Notes: generated from the letters alone by a model not told the origin. 64,000 nucleotides of DNA from Streptomyces rhizosphaerihabitans (GCF_025399795.1 NZ_JAODTZ010000015.1:113640-177639), one strand, 5' to 3'. Shown: positions 50,577 through 59,518, counted from the first letter of the stretch. Made by a program: numbers and translations.

Positions 50577-51248
50577 ATGGCCGCATCTTTGTTCACAGCG
50601 TCAGACCTCGCCGTGAATATTCTCAGCGCCCAGTCCCTGCTCGCCGCCTTCGGCGTACTGGGGGTGGGCGTGGTGATGTTCGCGGAGACCGGCCTGCTGA
50701 TCGGCTTCTTCCTGCCCGGGGACTCACTGCTGTTCACTGCGGGCCTGCTCTGCACCGGATCGGGGCACGACGGCCTGAAGCTGTCCCTCCCCCCGCTGCT
50801 GATCGCCGCGGCCGTGGGCGCGCTGGTCGGCGCGCAGACCGGCTACCTGATCGGGCGGAAGGCGGGCGGCGCCCTCCTGTCCCGCGATTCCGCACCACGG
50901 CTCCAAGCGGGCGCGCACCGCGCCGAGGAGCTGCTGGAGAAGTACGGCTACGCCAAGGCGATCGTGCTCGCCCGCTTCGTCCCCGTGGTGCGTACGGTGC
51001 TGAACCCGATGGCGGGCGCCCTGCGCGTGCCGGTGCGGACCTTCACGTTGTGGCAGGTGGTCGGCGGCCTCGTCTGGAGCATCGGCCTCACCCTCGGCGG
51101 GTACGCGCTGGGTTCCTCCATCCCGAACGTCGACCGCTATCTGCTCCCGATCATCGCGGTCATCGTCCTCGTGTCCCTGGCCCCGCTCGCCGCCGAGCTG
51201 TACCGCTCCCGCCGACAGGGCGCGGCGAACAAGGAGGTCCAGGGATGA
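50577..51248 (+). CDS. DedA-family (VTT domain) membrane protein
   Basis: The 223-residue protein shows the DedA pattern: FAETGLLIGFFLPGDSLLF, IAAAVGALVGAQTGYLIGRK, YAKAIVLARFVPVVRTVLNPMAG and FTLWQVVGGLVWSIGLTLGG. The conserved acidic residue in the first re-entrant loop and the ARFVPVVR arginines are intact. Some DedA proteins return undecaprenyl phosphate or phospholipids across the membrane. It starts 118 bases from BlaI, beyond two dyads, and overlaps the PAP2 gene by ATGA. Confidence 0.9.
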   Translation: MAASLFTASDLAVNILSAQSLLAAFGVLGVGVVMFAETGLLIGFFLPGDSLLFTAGLLCTGSGHDGLKLSLPPLLIAAAVGALVGAQTGYLIGRKAGGALLSRDSAPRLQAGAHRAEELLEKYGYAKAIVLARFVPVVRTVLNPMAGALRVPVRTFTLWQVVGGLVWSIGLTLGGYALGSSIPNVDRYLLPIIAVIVLVSLAPLAAELYRSRRQGAANKEVQG

Positions 51249-51868
51249 TCCTGGCTTTCGACGGCTCCTCGATCGACGGCTCCGCCTACCGGTACGTCGC
51301 CGACCTCGCCCAGGACTCCCCCTCGTGGCTCGACAGCCTGGTGTCGGTGTGGTCGACGTACGGACTCGGCCTGTTCGCCGTGCTGATGGTGCTCGGCTGG
51401 TGGCGGGCGCGGCGCGAGAGCCCGCGAGCCGCACTCGCCGCGCTCGCCGTACCGGTCGTCGTGGTCGTGGCGTTCGCGGTGGATCTCGGTGTGAAGCTGC
51501 TGGTGCGCGAGGACCGGCCCTGTCAGAGCCTGCGGGTGGCGACGCTGGAGGCGTGCCCGGCACCCGGTGACTGGTCGTTCCCCAGCAATCACGCGGCGAT
51601 CGCGGCCGCGGCGGCCGTCACACTGTTCTTCGTCTCGCGCGGCCTCGGCAGCGTCGCCATCGTGGCCGCGGGCGCGATGGCCGCCTCGCGGGTCTGGGTG
51701 GGGGCGCACTATCCGCACGACGTCGCGGTCGGTGTGCTCGTCGGCACGCTGGTCGCGATGGCGATGACGGCGGGTCTGCGCAGGCTGCCCGACCTGTCGG
51801 GGCACCCGCTGACCGCGTCGCGGCTCGGAGTCCTGCTCATCGCGCCCCGGCTCGCCAAGAGCGGGTGA
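51245..51868 (+). CDS. PAP2-family membrane phosphatase
   Basis: The 207-residue protein has six helices and the acid phosphatase motifs: KLLVREDRPC (KX6RP type), WSFPSNHAA (PSGH type with Asn for Gly) and SRVWVGAHYPHDVAVG (SRx5HxxxD). The family dephosphorylates lipid pyrophosphates such as undecaprenyl diphosphate or phosphatidic acid on the outer face. Coupling with a DedA gene suits recycling of a polyprenyl carrier lipid. ATG overlaps the DedA stop; the response regulator follows after nine bases. Confidence 0.9.
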   Translation: MILAFDGSSIDGSAYRYVADLAQDSPSWLDSLVSVWSTYGLGLFAVLMVLGWWRARRESPRAALAALAVPVVVVVAFAVDLGVKLLVREDRPCQSLRVATLEACPAPGDWSFPSNHAAIAAAAAVTLFFVSRGLGSVAIVAAGAMAASRVWVGAHYPHDVAVGVLVGTLVAMAMTAGLRRLPDLSGHPLTASRLGVLLIAPRLAKSG

Positions 51869-51877
51869 GCGGGGAGT

Positions 51878-52540
51878 ATGCGCCGGCGGATCCTGGTCGT
51901 CGAGGACGACCACGCGTTGCGTGACGTCCTGCGGCGCGGGCTGCGGGACGAGGGCTTCGACACCGTGCCGGCACCGGACGGCGCAACCGCTCTGCGGCTG
52001 GCGGGGGACGGCATCGACGCGGTCGTTCTCGACGTCGGCCTGCCCGACGCCGACGGGCGGGACGTGTGCCAGGCGATCCGGGCCAACGGCTTCCTCTCCC
52101 CCGTGATCTTCCTGACGGCCCACCACCACCTCACCGACCGGCTGGCGGGCTTCTCGGCGGGCGGCGACGACTACCTGCCCAAGCCGTTCCATCTGACGGA
52201 GCTGGCGGCCCGGCTGCGGGCGGCCCTCAAGCGCGCCGGGCCGGGCCCGGCCGGCACGGCCGGTGACCTGGTGCTGGACCCGGTCGCGCACAGCCTGACC
52301 GTGCGGGGCCATCGCGTCGGCCTGACTCCGACGGAGTTCCGGCTGCTGGCGGCGCTGATGGCGGCGTCCGGGGACATCGTCGGCCGACGGGAGCTGATCA
52401 GGGCCGGCTGGCCGGAGGGAGCCCAGGTCAGTGACAACACGCTCGACCAGTATCTGACCCGGCTGCGCCGCAAGCTCCGGGACGGCGGCAGCGAGCTGAC
52501 GGTCACGACCGCGCGGGGTATCGGGCACCGCCTGTCATGA
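51878..52540 (+). CDS. OmpR/PhoB-type response regulator
   Basis: The 220-residue protein has a receiver domain with acidic pair VEDD (residues 9-11), phosphoacceptor Asp52 in VVLDVGLPD, Thr80 and Lys102 (LPKPF). A C-terminal winged helix follows, with GLTPTEFRLLAALMAASGDI, VSDNTLDQYLTRLRRKL and TARGIGHRL. It pairs with the histidine kinase 64 bases downstream. It is the third gene of the run from DedA, so expression is probably under BlaI control, which would couple two signalling routes. Confidence 0.93.
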   Translation: MRRRILVVEDDHALRDVLRRGLRDEGFDTVPAPDGATALRLAGDGIDAVVLDVGLPDADGRDVCQAIRANGFLSPVIFLTAHHHLTDRLAGFSAGGDDYLPKPFHLTELAARLRAALKRAGPGPAGTAGDLVLDPVAHSLTVRGHRVGLTPTEFRLLAALMAASGDIVGRRELIRAGWPEGAQVSDNTLDQYLTRLRRKLRDGGSELTVTTARGIGHRLS

Positions 52541-52604
52541 GTCCGGGTCCTTCACACGCCCGGCCGACCGCCGCGGCGAATTCCACGACCGGAGGCGGGC
52601 GCCC

Positions 52605-53972
52605 ATGAGAACGTTCGCATCCCGGTGGCGGCCGGGCACCCTGCGGGGCCGGCTCTCCCTGGTCGCGCTGACCACCGCCACCCTGCTGATGGTGATCCTC
52701 ACGGTGGCGTTCAACACCGTCGTGCGACAGCACCTCCAGCACCAGGCGGACGACGAGCTGCGCACCCGGGGCACCGCCGTCGCCGCGACGGTCGACACCA
52801 GCGGCGCCCGGGTGCGGGTACTGGAGACGCCGGGCGAGGAACTGCTCGACGCGAACGTATGGATCTACGCGGGCGACCGGCTCCTGGAGAAGCCGCCCTC
52901 GGCCACCGCCGCCGGCCCGCTCACCCGCGCGGCCGGCGCACTCGCCGCACGGGGCGGGACGCACTGCGGCACCGCCCGTGCCCACGGCCCGGTCCGGCTG
53001 TGCGCGCGGCCGGTGCCGGGCGACAGCACCGGCGCGACGGTCGTCACCGCCCTCGACCTGTCCCCGTACCGCAGTTCGGCCGACACCCTGCTGTTCGCGT
53101 CGCTCGCCCTCGACGCCGCCATGCTCGCCTGTACGTACGCGCTGACACGCCTCGCGGTGGGGCGCGCACTGCGTCCCGTGCGCACCATGACCGACCAGGC
53201 CACCCGGTGGAGCGCCGTGGCCTCCGAGGAACGCTTCGGGAGTATCGATCGGCCCGACGAACTCGCCCGGCTGGGCGGGTCCCTGGACGCGCTCCTCGAC
53301 CGTATCCGGGCCCTGCTGCGCCACGAGCGGCAGCTCACCCAGGAGCTGTCGCACGAGCTGCGCAATCCGCTCGCCCGGATCATCGCCGAGCTCGACTGGT
53401 GGCAGTCCCGGCCGCGCTCCGCCGAGGAGACGCGGATCGCGCAGGAGGCCGTGGCGGACGCCGCCCGGTCCATGCGCACGATCTGCGACACGCTGCTCGA
53501 CGACGCCCGTGACAACGCGTCCGCCGCGCCGGGCACCAGCGAGGTCGTCCCCGTACTGCGCCGGCTCGCGGACCGTGCCGTCACGACGCGGCCGGAGGTG
53601 GAGATCGTCGTCACCGGCCCGGCGACGGGTCCGGTGGCCGGGGTGGTGGACGCCCTGCTGGAGCGCATCGTCAGTCCCCTGCTCGACAACGCGCTGCGGC
53701 ACGCGTCCGCCCGGGTCGAGATCCGGGTCGGCGAGCAGCCCGCCGGCGGCGTTCTCGTGGAGGTCACGGACGACGGCCCCGGCGTACCCACGTCGTTCGC
53801 GCCCCAGCTCTTCCAGCCGGGGCGGCGCGCCGATCCCGCGGACGGGCACGGCGGAGCGGGCCTCGGTCTGCCGCTCGCTCGGCGCCTGGCCCGTTCGGCA
53901 GGCGGCGAGGTGCACCACGAGGAGGCGCGCGCCACGGGCGCGACGTTCGTGGTCGGCCTTCCGTCGGGGTGA
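52605..53972 (+). CDS. Sensor histidine kinase
   Basis: The 455-residue kinase has an N-terminal helix (LSLVALTTATLLMVILTVAF), a short extracellular sensor of ~110 residues, and a second helix LLFASLALDAAMLACTYAL. A HAMP linker follows. The phosphorylation site is ELSHELRNPLARII. ATP-binding motifs are LLDNALRHA (N box), VTDDGPGVP (G1) and HGGAGLGLPLARRLA (G2). The sensor region has two Cys (GTHCGTARAH, VRLCARP) that could form a disulfide. ATG at 52605; RR and HK together end the operon that starts at DedA. Confidence 0.92.
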   Translation: MRTFASRWRPGTLRGRLSLVALTTATLLMVILTVAFNTVVRQHLQHQADDELRTRGTAVAATVDTSGARVRVLETPGEELLDANVWIYAGDRLLEKPPSATAAGPLTRAAGALAARGGTHCGTARAHGPVRLCARPVPGDSTGATVVTALDLSPYRSSADTLLFASLALDAAMLACTYALTRLAVGRALRPVRTMTDQATRWSAVASEERFGSIDRPDELARLGGSLDALLDRIRALLRHERQLTQELSHELRNPLARIIAELDWWQSRPRSAEETRIAQEAVADAARSMRTICDTLLDDARDNASAAPGTSEVVPVLRRLADRAVTTRPEVEIVVTGPATGPVAGVVDALLERIVSPLLDNALRHASARVEIRVGEQPAGGVLVEVTDDGPGVPTSFAPQLFQPGRRADPADGHGGAGLGLPLARRLARSAGGEVHHEEARATGATFVVGLPSG

Positions 53973-54318
53973 GGACTCCGCGGGCCGGGCCGGCTCCGGA
54001 AGGAACACTTCGGGAGTCGTCCGGCCGCCGGCAGGACCGACCCGCCTCCGACCGGTCGCACGGGAGGCGGGTCGCCTCGTGGCGGCTCACCGGGGAGGTC
54101 TGCCTGAATGCGACGGGCTCACCGGGGAGGTGGATCCTCCTGCGACGGGTTCGCGCCCGGAGCGGGCCGCGGGCCCGCCTTGCGTCCCGGAGGCCGGCCC
54201 GGTCGCCGGGCTCACCGGGCGCGGCCCCGGTTTCCGAATGCGGGACGCCGGACGCCGGCCGGCGTCCGGCGTCCGGCGTCCGGCGTCCGGCCCGCTTCCG
54301 GCGTCGCCTCGTAGCTGG
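53973..54318. repeat. Convergent gap with a 32-bp duplication and a 7-bp inverted array
   Basis: GGCTCACCGGGGAGGT occurs at 54084 and 54116, giving a period of 32. At 54244-54287 two copies of GACGCCG face four copies of CGGCGTC, which folds into a G/C hairpin that could end transcription from both the kinase and DUF347 sides. No gene is seen in this 346-base gap. Confidence 0.65.
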
Positions 54319-55167
54319 TCAGCCCGCCTGAAGCGTGGGCCGGTCGGCGGTCGTGACGTCGCGGCGGGTGATCGAGAGGTAGACGACCATGCCGAGGATG
54401 ACCGTCAGGAACAGCACGCTGGTGACGACGGTGCCGAAGCCCAGGCCGCCGTCGCCGGTCGGCTGCGAGAGGTAGTCGCCGATCGACGCGCCCAGCGGAC
54501 GGGTCAGGATGTACGCGATCCAGAAGCTGAGCACGGCGTTCAGGCCGAGCGCGAAGTGCGCGACGGCGACCGAGGCGATCGCGAGACCGAACAGCACGGC
54601 GGAGACCCAGTACCCGAGGGCCATGCGCTCGGCGACCAGGTCACCGGCCGCGGTGCCGAGCGCGAAGGTGAACAGCACCGCCAGCCAGTAGTAGGCCTCG
54701 CGGGAGAGCGTGTCGACGCTGTGGATGGACAGCGTCCCCTCGCGGCGGTACCAGACGAAGAAGGTCACGGCGAGGGCGACCGCGAACACGGCGGTGCTGG
54801 TCTCCAGCGGCACGCCCAGGTTGTCGGTGAGGTTGTCGCTGATCAGCGTGCCCACGACACTGATCAGCGCCACGGCGAGCCAGTACACGCCCGCCCGGTA
54901 GGCCTTCGTGCGGAACTGGACCACCAGGACCACGGCCAGCAGCGCGCTCATCAGCAGCGACACACCGGTCAGGCCCAGGCCCAGCTTCTCGTTCAGGAGG
55001 TCCGCGGCGGTCTCGCCGACCGTCGTGCACAGCACCTTGATGATCCAGAAGTACGCGGTGACTTCGGGCACCTTGTTCCAGCGCAGACGCGGCCCGGCGG
55101 CGTGCGGGGCACCGGTGCGGCCGTACGCCTCAGGAGTCCCGGAGGTCTCTGTTGTCTCGTAGCTCAT
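54319..55167 (-). CDS. COG4705/DUF347-repeat membrane protein
   Basis: The 282-residue protein contains tandem DUF347 repeats, each a helix pair with conserved T-x-G-[ED]-x-x-[AG]-D: KVLCTTVGETAADLLNEKLG, LISVVGTLISDNLTDNLG, LFTFALGTAAGDLVAERM and ILTRPLGASIGDYLSQP. About eight helices in all. Some relatives have been linked to manganese export, but the substrate here is unknown. The extra hydrophilic N-terminus (ETTETSGTPEAYGRTG) is cytoplasmic. It stands convergent with the histidine kinase gene. Confidence 0.85.
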   Translation of the reverse strand: MSYETTETSGTPEAYGRTGAPHAAGPRLRWNKVPEVTAYFWIIKVLCTTVGETAADLLNEKLGLGLTGVSLLMSALLAVVLVVQFRTKAYRAGVYWLAVALISVVGTLISDNLTDNLGVPLETSTAVFAVALAVTFFVWYRREGTLSIHSVDTLSREAYYWLAVLFTFALGTAAGDLVAERMALGYWVSAVLFGLAIASVAVAHFALGLNAVLSFWIAYILTRPLGASIGDYLSQPTGDGGLGFGTVVTSVLFLTVILGMVVYLSITRRDVTTADRPTLQAG

Positions 55168-55237
55168 GAGGCCCGACGGTGCCAGCGCGAGCCTGAACGC
55201 ATCCTGACTGCCGTACGCCCCCGCGCGCGCCCATCGT

Positions 55238-56464
55238 TCACAGCACTCGGCGGCGGATCAGCACCCCCAGCGCCACCAGCCCCGGGAGCAGCGGAAGCCA
55301 CACGGTGAGCAGCCGGTAGCCGAGAACCGTCGACGCCGCAGCGCCGCCCGGCGCCCCGGCGAGCGTGAGGGCCAGCACGAGGGCGGCGTCCAGAGAGCCG
55401 AGGCCGCCCGGGGTGGGCAGCAGGACCGCGGCGCTGCTCGCCGCGAGGTAGGCGAGCGCCACGCGGGCCGGGGGCAACGGCAGGCCGATGGCCTGCGCGA
55501 CGGCGATGACCACGGTGGCGTGCAGCGCGGCGAAGGCGAGCGAACCGCCCCACAGCGCGGCGGCCCGCGCGGGGAGTTCGTGTACGGCGCGGACGTCCAG
55601 CAGTACGGCACGCAGCGCGCGGCGCAGCGGTCCCGCCAGGAGAACCGCGGCGACGGCGACCACCACGACGGCCGTCGTCGAGGCGGTCACGGTCCAGGCG
55701 CTCGCCGGTACTCGGGGAAGACGGAGCGCGCCGGGACAGGCCAGGGCGAGTACGCCGATCAGACAGCCGCGCACGACGGTTCCCGCGCACGCCTTGACCG
55801 CGAGCGCGGTCGCGGAACGGGCGACGGGCAGTCCGCACCGGGTCAGGAAGCGCAGATTGACGGCGCCCGCGCCGAGTCCCGAGGGCAGTACGTGGTTGGC
55901 CGAGGCGGCCGCGAACTGCACCGCCACCAGTCGCCCGGCGGGCAGCGGCTCCGCCACCGCGCCCTGTTGGGCGAGGGCCGAGCACGCCCAGGTCGCCAGG
56001 GTGGCGGCGGTCGCCACCAGCAGCCAGCCCCGGTCGGCGTGGGTGAGCCGACAGGCTCCCGCCTCGATCACCGGCCAGTGCCGGTGGGCGAGAAACGCGG
56101 CGCAGACCAGCACGAGCAGCGAAAGCCCGGCGTGCAGGCCCACTCGCCCGTCGCCCACGGACAGTCGTCGGCCGACGGTCGTCCACCTGCCCTCGGACAC
56201 CGCGGGGGACGAGGGCCCGCCCGGGCCGGACACCCGGTCGGGCGGCGGCAGCCCATGGCCGTCGGCCGTCGGACCGGCGGCCGGGCCGGTGCCAGGGCCG
56301 GCGCCGAGCACCGGTGCGCGGCCGGCCGGCCCGCTCCCGGCCGATCCTCGCGTCGGAGCGCCCACCGGTTCACTGCCGGGCGGCCTGCCGAGGCCGGCCT
56401 CCCGACCGCTGCGGGCGGCCTGCCCGGGCTGCACCGGCGAGGGCGTCTCCGACGGAAGGGTCAC
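55238..56464 (-). CDS. Lysylphosphatidylglycerol synthase transmembrane-domain (UPF0104) protein
   Basis: The 408-residue protein has a long disordered Pro/Gly/Ala N-terminus (~100 residues), then about eight helices of the MprF flippase-like domain: VQFAAASANHVLPSGLGAGA, RFLTRCGLPVARSATALAVK, and LAYLAASSAAVLLPTPGGLGSLDAAL. The PTPGGLGSLDAAL motif is diagnostic. No aminoacyl transferase domain is attached, so it would move or anchor a lipid rather than modify it. GTG at 56464 overlaps the glycosyltransferase stop by GTGA. Confidence 0.85.
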   Translation of the reverse strand: MTLPSETPSPVQPGQAARSGREAGLGRPPGSEPVGAPTRGSAGSGPAGRAPVLGAGPGTGPAAGPTADGHGLPPPDRVSGPGGPSSPAVSEGRWTTVGRRLSVGDGRVGLHAGLSLLVLVCAAFLAHRHWPVIEAGACRLTHADRGWLLVATAATLATWACSALAQQGAVAEPLPAGRLVAVQFAAASANHVLPSGLGAGAVNLRFLTRCGLPVARSATALAVKACAGTVVRGCLIGVLALACPGALRLPRVPASAWTVTASTTAVVVVAVAAVLLAGPLRRALRAVLLDVRAVHELPARAAALWGGSLAFAALHATVVIAVAQAIGLPLPPARVALAYLAASSAAVLLPTPGGLGSLDAALVLALTLAGAPGGAAASTVLGYRLLTVWLPLLPGLVALGVLIRRRVL

Positions 56465-57966
56465 GGCGTACGGCTCCCCGCTCCCGGAGAGAGGTAGATG
56501 GTCAGGTCGCCGACGCGGTGGCGGGCCCAGGTGTGGGCGTACCCGGGCGGCTTGCTCCCCAAAGCGGTGACGACGGCGACCGGCATGTGCGCGGCGGAAC
56601 GCGTGATGCTCTCCGAGGTGGCGTTGCCGTTGTGCCCGCCGATCGCCCAGGAGGAACAGCCGGCGTAGAAGGCGATGGGGACGGTCTGATGGCCGGTGAG
56701 CGCGCAGGGCGGCCGCACACCGAGCCGGTGCAGTTCCGCCGCCGTCACCGCCCAGCCGTGGTGGCTGTCGGTGGTGCGCCGCACCGTGGCCTGCAGGACC
56801 GCGAACTGCACGGCCAGATGCCCGGCGAGACCGACGGCCACCAGGGTCACGGTCACCGGCCGCCATCGCCGGCCCGGGAGGGTGACCAGGTGGACGAGGG
56901 CGTCGGCGACGGGGATCGCGACGAGAGCGTAGAGGGGCAGCAGGAAACGCGGGGCGGCGTATCCGATCATGAAGAGGTACGGGATTCCGGCGGTCGTGGC
57001 GCAGACCAGGAGCAGCAGGGTGGGTGCCGTGCGACGGGCCCTGACGGCGATCACCAGGCCGAGGACGGCGATCAGCGGCAGGACGAACCACCACGCCGTC
57101 ACGACGGGGTTCGGCATCCCTACGGTGCAGGGCCGGCACAGCACGCGTCCGCCGAGGCTGCGCATCTGGTCGCCGACGGCGATGTTCCAGCCGAGGCCGC
57201 CCTGGATGCGCGAACCGGCGGAGAGCCGTTGCCCCAGGCCGCCGTAGCTGACGTAGGCCTCGATGATCCACTCGGCGGCTCCGGCGAGCAGGCCCGCTAC
57301 GAGGGCGAGCAGCGGCCGGGCCCGTCTCCACCGGGGGACGGCCACGGCGAGGACGAGGAGCGGCAGGGTCACCCAGACCGCGTCGGGGGGCCGCATCCAC
57401 GCCATCAGCGCGGCACTCAGCCCGATCCCCCACAGCGCCGCCCGGTCGCGGCCGCCTGCCCGGGCCCGCAGAAAGCACCCGACACAGGCGAGGGCACCTA
57501 TCGCGACCCAGTAGTTGGGCATGGCCTGCGGGCCGTAGAAGAGGGTCACCCACAGCGTCGCGAACAGGGCGCCCGCCACGGCGAGTACCCGTACCGGAAA
57601 CAGTCCGCGCCAGACGCGCAGGGCAAAGAACAGGCCGAGTCCGGAGAGCAGGGCGAGGTAGACCCGCAGCAGGGTGGTGGAGGACGACCAGGTGGCGATC
57701 GGCGCCACGAGCAGGGGGACGCCGCGGGCTCGTGGCGCGCTGAAGAAGGCCGCGGGGGCATGCGGCGAGACTTGGCTGACGTACACCGTCTCGTCCCAGC
57801 CGAGGCCCATCCCGGGGTGCACGAGGATCAGTTGGGCGAGGGTGAAGGCGGCCGCGACCAGGGCGAGCGGGCCCAGGCCACCGGGGCGCCGGAACGCGCG
57901 GGCCACCCCGTCCGGCGGTTCGGGCCGCCGGGCGCCGATGAGCAGGCCGTTCAGGGTCTTGGCCAT
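56461..57966 (-). CDS. Polytopic membrane glycosyltransferase (GT39/GT87-like)
   Basis: The 501-residue protein has ~10 helices and a first external loop with the GT-C acidic motif GMGLGWDETVYVSQVS, here Asp-Glu in the catalytic position. Other features are YGPQAMPNYWVAIGALACVG and PRFLLPLYALVAIPVADAL. A C-terminal soluble domain ends with TIYLSPGAGS. Such enzymes use polyprenyl-phosphate sugars to glycosylate an outward-facing lipid or protein. It is the first gene of a pair with the LPG-synthase-like gene, and its ATG lies 15 bases from a perfect BlaI-like dyad. Confidence 0.82.
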   Translation of the reverse strand: MAKTLNGLLIGARRPEPPDGVARAFRRPGGLGPLALVAAAFTLAQLILVHPGMGLGWDETVYVSQVSPHAPAAFFSAPRARGVPLLVAPIATWSSSTTLLRVYLALLSGLGLFFALRVWRGLFPVRVLAVAGALFATLWVTLFYGPQAMPNYWVAIGALACVGCFLRARAGGRDRAALWGIGLSAALMAWMRPPDAVWVTLPLLVLAVAVPRWRRARPLLALVAGLLAGAAEWIIEAYVSYGGLGQRLSAGSRIQGGLGWNIAVGDQMRSLGGRVLCRPCTVGMPNPVVTAWWFVLPLIAVLGLVIAVRARRTAPTLLLLVCATTAGIPYLFMIGYAAPRFLLPLYALVAIPVADALVHLVTLPGRRWRPVTVTLVAVGLAGHLAVQFAVLQATVRRTTDSHHGWAVTAAELHRLGVRPPCALTGHQTVPIAFYAGCSSWAIGGHNGNATSESITRSAAHMPVAVVTALGSKPPGYAHTWARHRVGDLTIYLSPGAGSRTP

Positions 57967-57980
57967 CGTCCATCCTTCAG

Positions 57981-57997
57981 CCCTACACGTTGTAGGG
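57981..57997. promoter_or_regulatory. Perfect BlaI-type dyad upstream of the GT gene
   Basis: CCCTACACGTTGTAGGG has perfect 7-base arms; TAC and GTA are separated by five bases. It lies just upstream of the glycosyltransferase start and about 200 bases from the second BlaI gene. A half-site CTTACA is at about 58006. Confidence 0.7.
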
Positions 57998-58169
57998 TTT
58001 CTTCACCTTACAAGACGCAGGGTGAGGCGGGAGCCGGGAATCATGGACAAACTACCGCCGGCCGGAAGAAGGCGCCGAACGGAACGGGCATACGAGGACT
58101 GCCCGTAGGCAGTGTGCGACTCCCCCACGCCCGGGGCGCGCGCCCCGCAGCGGCACCCCTTCCGGTCCC

Positions 58170-58185
58170 CCTACGCGCTGTAAGG
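58170..58185. promoter_or_regulatory. Imperfect BlaI-type dyad upstream of the second blaI gene
   Basis: CCTACGCGCTGTAAGG keeps TAC and GTA five bases apart, as in the dyad before the glycosyltransferase gene. It ends nine bases before the BlaI ATG, which fits autorepression. Confidence 0.6.
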
Positions 58186-58193
58186 TTACGGAC

Positions 58194-58577
58194 ATGGCTG
58201 GCACGGGTCCCCATGGAAGGGTGGAACGGCGCAGCGCGGGCGAGCTGGAGAGCGAAGTCCTCGCCGCCCTGTGGGCCACCGACGACGCACTGACACCCGC
58301 CGAGATCCAGGCCGAGATCGGCGGCGGACTCGCGTACAACACAGTGCACACCATCCTCAAACGCCTGTACGACAAGGGCCTTGTGCTCCGTGACGTCGAC
58401 GGCCGGCGCGGCGCGTACCGGCCCGCGAAGAACGCGGCCCAGCTGACCGCCGAGGCCATGCACGAGGCGCTCGACCGCGGACCCGACCCGATCGCGGCCC
58501 TGCAGCAGTTCGTCACCGGCCTCAGCCGCCAGGAGGAGGAAGCCCTGCGCGACCTCCTCGGAGGGAAGGGGCCATGA
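58194..58577 (+). CDS. BlaI/MecI/CopY-family repressor (second copy)
   Basis: The 127-residue repressor has GELESEVLAALWATDDALTP, EIQAEIGGGLAYNTVHTILKRLYDKGLVLR and a dimer helix SRQEEEALRDLLGG. It differs from the first BlaI in the recognition helix (LAYNTVHTILKRL versus LARTTVTTILSRL), consistent with the different dyad spacing upstream. It overlaps the M56 gene by ATGA and is divergent from the glycosyltransferase-LPG synthase-like pair. Confidence 0.9.
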   Translation: MAGTGPHGRVERRSAGELESEVLAALWATDDALTPAEIQAEIGGGLAYNTVHTILKRLYDKGLVLRDVDGRRGAYRPAKNAAQLTAEAMHEALDRGPDPIAALQQFVTGLSRQEEEALRDLLGGKGP

Positions 58578-59473
58578 GGATCGACGTCTACGTTCCGCTC
58601 GTACTGGCGCTGCTCCTCACCGCGATCGCCCCGCAGGTCGGCAGGCGGGTGTCACCGGCCCTGGCGGCCCGCGTCCTCACGGCGGCCGCGGTGCTGACCG
58701 CGGCCGCCTCGACCTGGGCGCTGCTTCTGCTCGGGGTCACCCTGATCGACCAGGCTCCGGCGGTGATCGCCGAGGCCGGCGAGGAGGGCCGGGCGCTGCC
58801 CGAGCCCGTCCCGGAAGCCGTGGCCGTCCTGGCGGTGGCCGCCCTCGCCGTGATCGCCCACCGGCTCCTTCGTGTCGTACGAGCGCACATCGCGACCCGC
58901 CGGGTCCTGCGCAGGCTCTGTGAGGGGCACCCGCCGGACAGCGAGCTCGTCGTTGCCGCGTCGCCGATCCCGCACGCCTTCGCCATCCCCGGCAAGCCGG
59001 GCCGGATCCTGGTCACGGCCGCGATGCTCGGTGCGCTGGAGCCCGCCGAACGGCGTGTTCTGCTCGCCCACGAGCGCGCTCATCTCACCCACCGGCACGC
59101 GGCGTTGTCGACCGCCGTCGCCCTGGCCGCGGCGGCGAACCCGCTGCTCGTGACTGTCCGCGAGACCGTCGCCTTCCTGCTGGAGCGCTGGGCCGACGAA
59201 GAGGCCGCGAGCACCGTCGGGGACCGGCACACGACGGCACGCGCCCTGGCGCGTGCCGCCCTGGTCTCCCAGCGCGCCCGCCCGGGATGCGCCCTGCACT
59301 TCTCCGAGCACGCCGTCACCCGCCGGATCGCGGCACTGCAGACCGCTCCGCCGCCCGTCATGCGGTCCGTCGGCGCGGCCGTGCTCGCGCTCGGCGCCCT
59401 GCCCGCACTGGGTGCGGCCGACGCCACGGGCGATCTGCTGCGGCTGCTGGGCGAGACGCTGCCCTGGATGTAG
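58574..59473 (+). CDS. M56-family membrane metallopeptidase without a sensor domain (second copy)
   Basis: The 299-residue protein has an N-terminal helix pair (VYVPLVLALLLTAIAPQVG; AAAVLTAAASTWALLLLGVT), a third helix at AVAVLAVAALAVIAHRLL, and the zinc motif HERAH in LLAHERAHLTHRH. A downstream metal-ligand Glu is in LERWADEEAAS. A final short helix is near AAVLALGALPALGAA. Like the first copy it lacks any penicillin-binding domain. It is the partner protease of the repressor just upstream. Confidence 0.88.
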   Translation: MRIDVYVPLVLALLLTAIAPQVGRRVSPALAARVLTAAAVLTAAASTWALLLLGVTLIDQAPAVIAEAGEEGRALPEPVPEAVAVLAVAALAVIAHRLLRVVRAHIATRRVLRRLCEGHPPDSELVVAASPIPHAFAIPGKPGRILVTAAMLGALEPAERRVLLAHERAHLTHRHAALSTAVALAAAANPLLVTVRETVAFLLERWADEEAASTVGDRHTTARALARAALVSQRARPGCALHFSEHAVTRRIAALQTAPPPVMRSVGAAVLALGALPALGAADATGDLLRLLGETLPWM

Positions 59474-59518
59474 GAAACCGGGCCGGCACTCGCGGCTCCG
59501 CTGGATACGGTCGCGCTC

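Noticed and set aside
54244..54287. A short CRISPR-like array of 7-bp units.
   Set aside because: The units are contiguous with no spacers and face each other as an inverted repeat; it is a hairpin array.
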